From the NCBI GenBank assembly GCA_017629215.1, contig JAGBXP010000029.1, forward strand, positions 1 through 40,306: DNA of 40,306 bases. Direction: 5' to 3'. Below, piece by piece: positions 33,485 through 40,306 of the stretch; the stretch's first letter is position 1, and each line of letters starts with the position of its first letter. A model generated the notes under the pieces. It did no database searches and was not told the DNA's origin. It saw only the letters and a list, made by a program, of their open reading frames with translations. Both the position numbers and the translations under genes were made by a program. This DNA is from a bacterium (GTDB lineage: Bacteria; Cyanobacteriota; Vampirovibrionia; Gastranaerophilales; Gastranaerophilaceae).

Positions 33485-33868
33485 ATGCTAAAAATTAGAT
33501 TAAAAAGATTAGGCGCTAAAAAAGCTCCAACATACAGAGTAATTGTTATTAATTCAACTACAAAACGTGAAGGTAAACCTATTGAAGAATTAGGACATTA
33601 CAACCCAAAAACAAAAGAAATGAAATTAAACATTGCTTCTGCTAATGAATGGGTAAAAAAAGGTGCGCAACCAACTGATACTGTTAAATATTTAATGGCT
33701 AACTGTAATGAAGATGGTACATTAAATTACAAAAAATCAGAAGTTGTAAAATTATCTAAAAAAGCTCAAGCTAAGAAAGCTGAAGAAGAAGCAAGAGCTG
33801 CTGAAGAAGCTGCAAAAGCTGCTGAAGAAGCAAAGGCTGCTGAAGCAACAGAAGAAGCTGAAGCTTAA
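33485..33868 (+). CDS. rpsP: 30S ribosomal protein S16 with acidic Ala/Glu tail
   Basis: S16 binds 16S rRNA and helps assemble the 30S subunit. The N-terminal 80 residues are the conserved domain: MLKIRLKRLGAKKAPTYR, then VINSTTKREGKPIEELGHYNP. After that the protein carries a low-complexity helix of about 35 residues made of Lys, Ala and Glu (KKAEEEARAAEEAAKAAEE), longer than the usual S16 of 80-90 residues. AAGGAA lies 10 bases before the ATG and a terminator follows. No rimM or trmD neighbour is present, unlike the common rpsP-rimM-trmD-rplS order. Confidence 0.97.
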   Translation: MLKIRLKRLGAKKAPTYRVIVINSTTKREGKPIEELGHYNPKTKEMKLNIASANEWVKKGAQPTDTVKYLMANCNEDGTLNYKKSEVVKLSKKAQAKKAEEEARAAEEAAKAAEEAKAAEATEEAEA

Positions 33869-33891
33869 TAACATATTAAACAGTAAACTAC

Positions 33892-33919
33892 AAAAAGAGT
33901 CCAAGTTGGACTCTTTTTT
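33892..33919 (+). terminator. Rho-independent terminator after rpsP
   Basis: AAAAAGAGTCC (33892-33902) pairs perfectly with GGACTCTTTTT (33908-33918) across a 5-base loop, ending in six Ts. It lies 23 bases after the rpsP stop. Confidence 0.93.
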
Positions 33920-34021
33920 GTTATTTAATTAAATTTAATCAATCATTATAATTACTAAAAACTTATATATCATCAACCAGAGGATACAACAAATGTTGTT
34001 ACAAAGCTGGCTTATTAATTT

Positions 34022-37000
34022 TTAAAACTTAAACAAATTTTTTAATTCATTCGCAGTACTTTTTAAAGCTTCTTTTTGACCTTTTACCGAATTAATAACA
34101 TTATCTAAATCATTACCAACAGTTGTCTTTAAAGTTTTTATTGTTTCTACAACATCCTGTTGAGGTGCTAAAGCACTCGTATCAACCTTCGTTAACCATT
34201 TAAAAGTTTTAATAGAATTTTTACTGTCGATACCACCATTGAATATTACTTTAAAATCTTTATAAGCTTGACTACCATTTGAAAGCGATGGAATTTCAGA
34301 TATTTTTTCACCTTTAGGATCTGAGGTTAAGGCATTTGCTATTGAAGCTGTAAGAGTTCCAAATTTCGGAATAGCAGATAATAATTTATCAGCACTTAAT
34401 TCTCCTACTGGACCAAGTAATGCAACAACTGATTGATCAAGCCTGCCTAATATTGCAACATTTGTAGTCATATTAATAAGATGTAATTTTCCATAAACAT
34501 AGTATGCAAGAGTTTGCCCAGAACTCTTTATTGAATTAAGATTTGCCCATCCATTTAAGAATGTCATATCACCTTCTATATAGTCATACTTTGCCGTATT
34601 TTTTACTGCACCTAGATTAGATAGCGTTGCAACAGTTGTTTTCAGTAAAGTATTGCTTACAATATTACTGGCTCCAAAGAAATTTTCTAATCGACCAATA
34701 TTACCAAAAGAGCCATTCTCAATCCTAAAATCTAACCTACCCTTCATTGAACGAATCATATCTTCATAGTCAACAACCTTAAGTGTTAGATTTGTATTAA
34801 AACCAAGCGTTCCAGTTAAAGCATTTGATATACCGACAGCTCCTGCTACAGCTTTTTCAGCATTCATCCCTTGACCATGAAAATCAACAGAGGTATTGAA
34901 ATCTGTCATATCATAGATAATATTACCATTTATTCTTCCTTCAAAGGCAGTACCTCTAAGATTATTTAAATAAAATTTTGTCCCTTTCATAAGAAAATCT
35001 GAAGTGCAATTTTCTGCAACAATTCCTCCTGAAGTAAACTTACCAACAGTTGCATTACCTTTTAATATTGGACCATTTAATTTTGCAGTTAAATTTTCTA
35101 TAATTACAGGGATTTCAGGGATAGATAAACTTTGGACATTGACAATTCCTGACAATATCGGATTAATCAATGCTCCTGTAATTGCAATATTACCATTGAA
35201 CGTCATTTTTGATTTATCAAACATTGGAACAATAATTGAAGAATTTTCTGTAGTTGCAAACATTAAATTCAAAGTTTGTTTAATAACATTCAAATCTCCA
35301 GTTAATTTAGATTTTATATCACCATTTGTTGTAAAATCTAAAACAATTTTTTCTGTTAAATAATTTTTAATCTTACCTGATAAATTAAAATTAATCTTTT
35401 CCACATTAACAGGAGTTTCTGTTATTTCAATCATTTCGGGTTTAATATTAGCAGAAAGCTTTGGCACAATCACACTAGCAGCAGGATTAACAACCTTCAA
35501 ATTTTCTGAAATTGCAATTCCAGAAAAGCTTTGTCCATCAGCAATAATATCAATATTTGTTTTTGGCAATTTCAAAATTGTATTAGATGGCAAATTTTTA
35601 ATATCAATATTATTTAATTTAATTTTTGCTGTTGGTTTAATTTTATCTAATTTTCCAACAATATCAACATTTAGAGAAACAGAACCCGAATTAACAGAAT
35701 TTTCCTTCAATAACACAGCTTGACCACAAGCTATTAACAACCCCTTCAAACTCAAATTATCAGCTACTAAATGTAAATCTGAAGTTGCATCTTGATTAAT
35801 ACTACCAAAAAATCTTAGAGGTTGATTTAGTATTGAAAACCCAATATTCTTAATATTAACATTATTATTTGTTAATTGAACATCAGCATTAATATTATCA
35901 ATACCAATTTTATATAAACCATAGTAAATATTTGCGCTTGGAATTTTAAAATATCCATCCGAGTTAATTGTTTTCAAATTTGATTTAATATTAAAATCAG
36001 CATCAAGTTTTCCATTTGCAGTAAGAGTTTGCAAATCTTTTATATTAAAAGTCATCGCTATTGCATTTAAAATTCTAATAATATTATTAAGTTCTACAGC
36101 AGATTTAAAGTTTAAATCAATATTAGTTTTCTTACCTGATAATATAAAGCCTTTAATAGTAGAAACTTCTTCTTGAGCTGTATATAATGCTGAATCTATA
36201 TCAATTTTATGTCCACTAAATTTCAAAGTCGCATTACTTGATGGCAAATTAACAATAGATAAATTCTTTAAATTAACAGAACCACTATTTCCATTCTTTG
36301 TAATTGATAAATTGGCATCTAAATTCGCAGTAATTCTATTATTATAAATACCTTTAAAAACTTCTAAAACATTTATTTTAAAATCTTGTTGTGTTTGTGT
36401 TTTTACCTTTTTATCCTGTGGTATTGGATTAAAAACCAATTCATGCAAATTAATATTAGGCATAATTTTATTATTAATTTTTACATTATAACTAAATTGT
36501 TCACGCTCTTCTAATTTAGCTTTCCCACTTGCTAAAACTTTTATATTTTTATCCAAAATAAAATCAGTAATCTCTGTTCTAGCACCTTCTATTTCATATT
36601 TTTTACCTGTTGAAATATCAATAAATTCAATATCATATCCACCAATTTTAATATTAGGTAAATGATTAGAAAGCCTTAAACCAAAAGGTAAAGTTATTGG
36701 CTCAACACTTTGAACACTTTGCTCGAATTGCTTGTTACCATTTTCTTGAGCTTGAGCAGGCAGATATTTTTCTAATTCAAAACTTCCATCTTTATTAACT
36801 CCAAGTTTAAGATTAATATTATCTAATTGAACTAAATCAATTTCTATCTTTTTAGCTAAAAACGGTATCAATGACATTTTTACTGCAAAATTTTCTGCCA
36901 CAAAAATTTCTTTATTTTCAGGAGTATGAATTGCAAATTTTCCTAGTTTTACTCCAACTGTTAATTTTGGTGTAGTTACAATTCTAAAATCTTCTATTTT

Positions 37001-37162
37001 AGAATTTAGCCCTGTAGATTTTTTTATTTCATCATTTACCATTGGTAAGTAATTATTTATTATTGGAGAAATAATAAATGGCAAAAGCAAAAATAACACA
37101 TAAATTGCACCTAAAAAAACCAAAGTAAATATTCCTACTCTTCTAAGAAAACTCAAATACAT
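34022..37162 (-). CDS. AsmA/TamB-like lipid-transport family protein
   Basis: A 1046-residue protein with one N-terminal membrane helix (about residues 10-33) and a long periplasmic beta-rich body of the AsmA type. Features: an N-terminal AsmA region (INNYLPMVNDEIKKSTGLN), a repetitive Asn/Ile-rich beta groove of about 700 residues, and the AsmA-like C-terminal domain near 820-960 (MKGRLDFRIENGSFGNIG, YDYIEGDMTFLNGW). Proteins of this group are thought to bridge inner and outer membranes and move phospholipids. GAGGAG stands before the ATG at 37162. It has its own promoter and no operon partner here. Which AsmA paralogue it is cannot be told. Confidence 0.85.
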   Translation of the reverse strand: MYLSFLRRVGIFTLVFLGAIYVLFLLLPFIISPIINNYLPMVNDEIKKSTGLNSKIEDFRIVTTPKLTVGVKLGKFAIHTPENKEIFVAENFAVKMSLIPFLAKKIEIDLVQLDNINLKLGVNKDGSFELEKYLPAQAQENGNKQFEQSVQSVEPITLPFGLRLSNHLPNIKIGGYDIEFIDISTGKKYEIEGARTEITDFILDKNIKVLASGKAKLEEREQFSYNVKINNKIMPNINLHELVFNPIPQDKKVKTQTQQDFKINVLEVFKGIYNNRITANLDANLSITKNGNSGSVNLKNLSIVNLPSSNATLKFSGHKIDIDSALYTAQEEVSTIKGFILSGKKTNIDLNFKSAVELNNIIRILNAIAMTFNIKDLQTLTANGKLDADFNIKSNLKTINSDGYFKIPSANIYYGLYKIGIDNINADVQLTNNNVNIKNIGFSILNQPLRFFGSINQDATSDLHLVADNLSLKGLLIACGQAVLLKENSVNSGSVSLNVDIVGKLDKIKPTAKIKLNNIDIKNLPSNTILKLPKTNIDIIADGQSFSGIAISENLKVVNPAASVIVPKLSANIKPEMIEITETPVNVEKINFNLSGKIKNYLTEKIVLDFTTNGDIKSKLTGDLNVIKQTLNLMFATTENSSIIVPMFDKSKMTFNGNIAITGALINPILSGIVNVQSLSIPEIPVIIENLTAKLNGPILKGNATVGKFTSGGIVAENCTSDFLMKGTKFYLNNLRGTAFEGRINGNIIYDMTDFNTSVDFHGQGMNAEKAVAGAVGISNALTGTLGFNTNLTLKVVDYEDMIRSMKGRLDFRIENGSFGNIGRLENFFGASNIVSNTLLKTTVATLSNLGAVKNTAKYDYIEGDMTFLNGWANLNSIKSSGQTLAYYVYGKLHLINMTTNVAILGRLDQSVVALLGPVGELSADKLLSAIPKFGTLTASIANALTSDPKGEKISEIPSLSNGSQAYKDFKVIFNGGIDSKNSIKTFKWLTKVDTSALAPQQDVVETIKTLKTTVGNDLDNVINSVKGQKEALKSTANELKNLFKF

Positions 37163-37190
37163 AAAAACTCCTCTGTTTAATATTAAGAAT

Positions 37191-37220
37191 ATTATATTTC
37201 AAATTTGTAAAAAAAGGCAA
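37191..37220 (-). promoter_or_regulatory. Promoter of the AsmA-like gene
   Basis: On the minus strand TTGCCT (37220-37215) and a perfect TATAAT (37196-37191) are 18 bases apart, giving a leader of about 22 bases with GAGGAG. Confidence 0.55.
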
Positions 37221-37242
37221 TTTTTTTATTAAAAAATACTTT

Positions 37243-37255
37243 TATAATGTATAAT
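37243..37255 (+). promoter_or_regulatory. Two overlapping -10 boxes before the HD-domain gene
   Basis: TATAAT occurs at 37243-37248 and again at 37250-37255. No convincing -35 is seen in the poly-T/A stretch upstream. The ATG at 37278 has only a weak GAAGAAAG before it. Confidence 0.4.
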
Positions 37256-37277
37256 ATTTGTGTGAAGAAAGTTTAGT

Positions 37278-40058
37278 ATGAAAATTTTTACAAACAATTA
37301 CAATATAAACACAAACATAAAAAAAGATGCGAATATCCCTTACTTTAATGGTAAGGAAAAAATTATCAAATCCATAACTAAACCTCAAGTTACAAATTCT
37401 GCCTTATCAGCGATAACGGCATTAGGTGTCGCAAATATTGCAATTAATGCCAAAAAAGATATTTATAACGAAGATGAATTAAAAAATTTTCTTTTACAAC
37501 AAAAGCAAGTAAATTTAGATAATAATAAAGAAACTCTTTTTCATAATTTTGATGATATTAATATAATACTAGAATGCTATAAAAAAAATCCTCAAATTGT
37601 AAATGAAATGATTCATATGCAAGCTAAAAACGATAATTCATTATCTCCACGTTTTAATGCAATAGAAATCAAAAGCATTGTAAATGAGTCTAGAAATGCT
37701 GAGGATTTAACAAAGCAACTAATTAGAGAATTTAATAGTATTAATAATTATGTATATAAAACTTCTGATATTATAAATATTATAAATTTATCAAAAGAAG
37801 AACCTGAATTCACAAAACGAGTTGTTAATCTAAAAACAAAACATCCTAGCGATGATAAAAAAGAAATTCCAAGATTTAAAACTATTAATGAATTTAAAAC
37901 CATTTTAAAAACATACAAAAAAAATTCTAACCTAACCGAAAAGCTACTAGCAATTCCAGAATTAACAGCTACTGAAATTGCAGATTTAGCAGAAAATTTT
38001 AATTCTTTAGATTTTTTTGAAGAATTACAAAATTGTTCTCCAAAAGAAAAACATTTTGATATTAATTTTATAAAAAAATTACAAAAAGAAACCCTAAATT
38101 TAAAACAACCAATTCAAAATCTTGATATAAAATCAAAAAAGAATATAATAAATTTTCTTACAGAAGAGCTATCAAAAAATGCTCTTAATGTTTATAGAAA
38201 ATACATCTCTGATTTTGATAATAAAATTAATCAAATAAAAATATCATTAGGTTTATTTAAACAAACAAATGGAAAAGCTCCAAAAGAACAGGTAAGCTTT
38301 ATAAAATATATATTAGCAAATAACAACAAAATTGCTGAAAATATATTAAAAAATTTTGATTTTGCAAAATATGGAAAAGATGGCATACCATTAAAATATT
38401 CTAGAAATGAGTTTGTTAAAAAAATTAATTCGATGTTACTAAATTTAGATATAAATGAACAAAATATAATCTTAAATCATTTTGGAATATTTAAAGGGAA
38501 TGATGGCTTTGATGGAATACTTCTAAATAAACCTTTTACTAACAAAAATGTATCACCTAAAGCTCAAGAAATTGCAGAAAATATAAAAAATGAAATAGAA
38601 TTATTTACAGTAAAAAACAAGGTTAATACTGGAGATAAAGATGCTGACACTGTATTATCAAGCCTAATTCAAGGATTACCAGAATTTACATCAGTTGTTG
38701 GAAAAAAACAACACGGAGAACACATCTATAGTGTAGATATACATAGCCTTAAAGTTCTACAAAGTGCGATAAATCATCCTTTATACAATACTCTTTCAGA
38801 TAAAAGTAAAGTTGCTCTAAAACTTTCTATTCTATTTCATGATTTAGGTAAAAAAGGCTGTGTTGTCGATCACGGTCATGCTATACTTAGCTCAATTTTT
38901 GCAGAAACTATATTACAAAAATTCCCATTTGACGAAGATTTTAAAAATAGAATTTTAAACATAGTTGAAAACCACCACTGGAATACAGGATATAGTTGGG
39001 GAGAACTTGAAGCTCACGATATAGCAGCTCTTTGTAGACACCCAGAAGATTTAGCCATATATGCAATTTTCTCAAAAGGAGATTTCGAAAATATAAACAA
39101 AACTTTCCATATCAAACACACTCTAAATATTTCCAATCAAGAAGAATTTGACGCATATATGGAAGAAAGAATGTTACCGATATACAAAGCCTATGACAAT
39201 ATGACAGAAAACTCTAACTTTGTATTTTTTGATAAAATATTAAATAATGGTCAGAAATTTCCAAATGAAATATATTTTACAAATAACAAAGCTGTAACAC
39301 TTAAGGTTCTAAATTTTAGCAATCTTAATCCAGAAGAAAAGCTTGATAAATATGGTTTTGCACCAAATACAACAAAAGATAATATACATTTTCTTGTTCA
39401 CGCAACCAGAGATCTAGAGGACACTTATAGCCTATTAAACAATAGATCAAATAAAGTCGCTTGGTCTACAACTATAGTCAAAAATGGTTTTAATAACACA
39501 TACTATCCTTATGGATTTATATTCGAGGTAGCACAACCTAATATCTCTATTGCTTATGGTAAAAATCTTAAACTTGGGACTAAAAGAGATTTTGAAAACT
39601 TTAAAAACATGCTTTTCCTTGATGAAACAGTAAAGAAAGATCCTTATATTGCTACAAAATATCTTAGATATAAAAAATTAAGAGTATATTTAAACAATGT
39701 ATTTAGAAATGAATTAATTTCACAAAACTATCAGTTAAGCGATGACGAATTTGTTAAATTATCTAAATATATTTTAAATAAAGAATATCTAACACAATTC
39801 ACCAATGACATACAAATTGGAGATAAAATAATAAGAGGCTCGGATGTTGCAATGGCATTAAAAAACACCAGAAATGCTTTATACCTGGACCCAACTATAA
39901 ATTCAGAGATTGAATGCTTTGAACCAATACCGAAAGCCTTATATGGTTGCTATAAGAATCTAAACGAAGCTCCTGTTGAGTTTATAGAATTTGCATTGAA
40001 ACATAATCTACCAATAATACTAATGCCACCAATGGAAACTCTAACTAATATCGCTTAA
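37278..40058 (+). CDS. HD-domain phosphohydrolase-like protein with novel flanking regions
   Basis: A 926-residue protein. The N-terminus is short and polar and holds PYFNGKEK (residues 21-28), a tag-like motif. Residues about 30-460 are Asn/Lys/Ile-rich helices of unknown family. An HD metal-binding domain lies at about 475-600: H and D in FHDLGKKG (H521, D522), then VVDHGHAI and VENHHWNTGYSWG, fitting the HD phosphohydrolase pattern. A C-terminal region (about 690-926) starts with HFLVHATRDLED (H704) and includes VAWSTTIVKNG and YPYGFIFEV, which faintly recall ADP-ribosyltransferase-like folds, but I cannot assign it. No signal peptide or membrane helix. Substrate unknown. Its stop overlaps rimO by 4 bases, tail to tail. 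Confidence 0.75.
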   Translation: MKIFTNNYNINTNIKKDANIPYFNGKEKIIKSITKPQVTNSALSAITALGVANIAINAKKDIYNEDELKNFLLQQKQVNLDNNKETLFHNFDDINIILECYKKNPQIVNEMIHMQAKNDNSLSPRFNAIEIKSIVNESRNAEDLTKQLIREFNSINNYVYKTSDIINIINLSKEEPEFTKRVVNLKTKHPSDDKKEIPRFKTINEFKTILKTYKKNSNLTEKLLAIPELTATEIADLAENFNSLDFFEELQNCSPKEKHFDINFIKKLQKETLNLKQPIQNLDIKSKKNIINFLTEELSKNALNVYRKYISDFDNKINQIKISLGLFKQTNGKAPKEQVSFIKYILANNNKIAENILKNFDFAKYGKDGIPLKYSRNEFVKKINSMLLNLDINEQNIILNHFGIFKGNDGFDGILLNKPFTNKNVSPKAQEIAENIKNEIELFTVKNKVNTGDKDADTVLSSLIQGLPEFTSVVGKKQHGEHIYSVDIHSLKVLQSAINHPLYNTLSDKSKVALKLSILFHDLGKKGCVVDHGHAILSSIFAETILQKFPFDEDFKNRILNIVENHHWNTGYSWGELEAHDIAALCRHPEDLAIYAIFSKGDFENINKTFHIKHTLNISNQEEFDAYMEERMLPIYKAYDNMTENSNFVFFDKILNNGQKFPNEIYFTNNKAVTLKVLNFSNLNPEEKLDKYGFAPNTTKDNIHFLVHATRDLEDTYSLLNNRSNKVAWSTTIVKNGFNNTYYPYGFIFEVAQPNISIAYGKNLKLGTKRDFENFKNMLFLDETVKKDPYIATKYLRYKKLRVYLNNVFRNELISQNYQLSDDEFVKLSKYILNKEYLTQFTNDIQIGDKIIRGSDVAMALKNTRNALYLDPTINSEIECFEPIPKALYGCYKNLNEAPVEFIEFALKHNLPIILMPPMETLTNIA

Positions 40059-40306
40059 ATAACGCCCTCTAAATCATATTCTGAAGCCCCAGTAATTCTT
40101 ACATATTCAATATCACCAGGAACTAAATGTTTATCTGTTTTTATATTTACAACACCATCAATTTCTGGAGCATCATATTCTGTACGAGCTATAACTTCAC
40201 CATCATCAGAATAACATTCAATAATACAAGGTAAAAGCTTTCCAACAAGCTTCTGATTTCTTTCCCTTGAGATTTCTTGTTGAATTGCCATTAATTTCTT
40301 CCAACG
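40055..40306 (-). CDS. rimO: Ribosomal protein S12 methylthiotransferase RimO, C-terminal TRAM part (5' truncated)
   Basis: RimO is a radical-SAM enzyme that methylthiolates an Asp of ribosomal protein S12. Only the end is present; the frame continues through the window edge (RWKKLMAIQQEIS), so the ATG at 40291 is internal. The visible TRAM domain has NQKLVGK, RTEYDAPEIDGVV and the closing GASEYDLEGVI, the ending typical of RimO rather than MiaB. The radical-SAM core lies outside the window. It converges on the HD gene with a 4-base overlap. Confidence 0.9.
   Translation of the reverse strand, partial: RWKKLMAIQQEISRERNQKLVGKLLPCIIECYSDDGEVIARTEYDAPEIDGVVNIKTDKHLVPGDIEYVRITGASEYDLEGVI

Noticed and set aside
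33970..34012. Hairpin CCAG...ACAAC-AAAT-GTTGT...CTGG at the end of the AsmA-like gene
   Set aside because: Short stems without a T-run in either direction; not a convincing terminator or RNA.

Overview
The window is AT-rich, densely coded bacterial DNA from a diderm. It encodes BamA, Skp, a TonB/ExbB/ExbD set and an AsmA-like protein. Several genes have a cyanobacterial flavour: a GH57/DUF1957 glucan-branching enzyme, an Omp85 with three POTRA domains and a DUF212 membrane protein. Others are more typical of Firmicutes (SpmA/SpmB). The tRNA gene lacks an encoded CCA. Together with many lineage-specific proteins (a DUF4177 fusion, an N-terminal F-N-G-K tag, huge coiled coils), this fits best with a non-photosynthetic cyanobacterial relative such as Melainabacteria/Vampirovibrionia (Gastranaerophilales). 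That placement is an inference from gene content, not a phylogeny. I saw no phage, insertion sequence, CRISPR array or rRNA.

Layout. 1-2074: the 3' end of a GH57 branching enzyme with a terminator, then an odd HNH-type protein on the minus strand. 2186-4657: queF facing a 14-helix DHA2/EmrB-type exporter. 4735-6134: a compact envelope-stress unit of zinc-finger anti-sigma factor, ECF sigma factor and Spy/CpxP-like periplasmic protein, with a candidate self-recognised ECF promoter. 11356-6190 (minus): bamA, skp, a pyrimidine-nucleoside phosphorylase gene and a soluble FlhA-C-domain fusion, apparently one operon. 11519-13198: a small heat-shock protein and prs, facing each other across a structured intergenic region and a strong terminator. 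13377-15696: rsgA, ispA and DUF212 as an overlapping operon. 20722-15702 (minus): a PDZ-less HtrA-like protease, two paralogous secreted proteins, a TonB-like protein, ExbB and two ExbD proteins. 20839-22277: a zinc-ribbon protein and spmA/spmB. 22384-28263: a 1959-residue cytosolic coiled-coil protein. 28274-30706: a GlcD-type FAD oxidase, CutA and a HEFAH metallopeptidase. 30788-33234: nadB and nadC. 33246-33868: tRNA-Arg(CCG), a folded leader and rpsP. 34022-37162 (minus): an AsmA-like protein. 37278-40058: a 926-residue HD-domain protein. 40055-40306: the C-terminal TRAM end of rimO.

A shared theme is envelope assembly and surveillance: outer-membrane insertion (BamA, Skp), energised transport (TonB/ExbB/ExbD), lipid traffic (AsmA-like), periplasmic proteolysis (HtrA-like) and an ECF stress circuit. 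The most unusual items are the DUF4177/FlhA-C fusion in the bam operon, the HNH protein whose two motif halves lie about 280 residues apart, the giant coiled-coil gene that shares a -35 box with divergent spmA, the HD protein with an uncharacterised C-terminal region, and the rpsP leader with two mutually exclusive hairpins.
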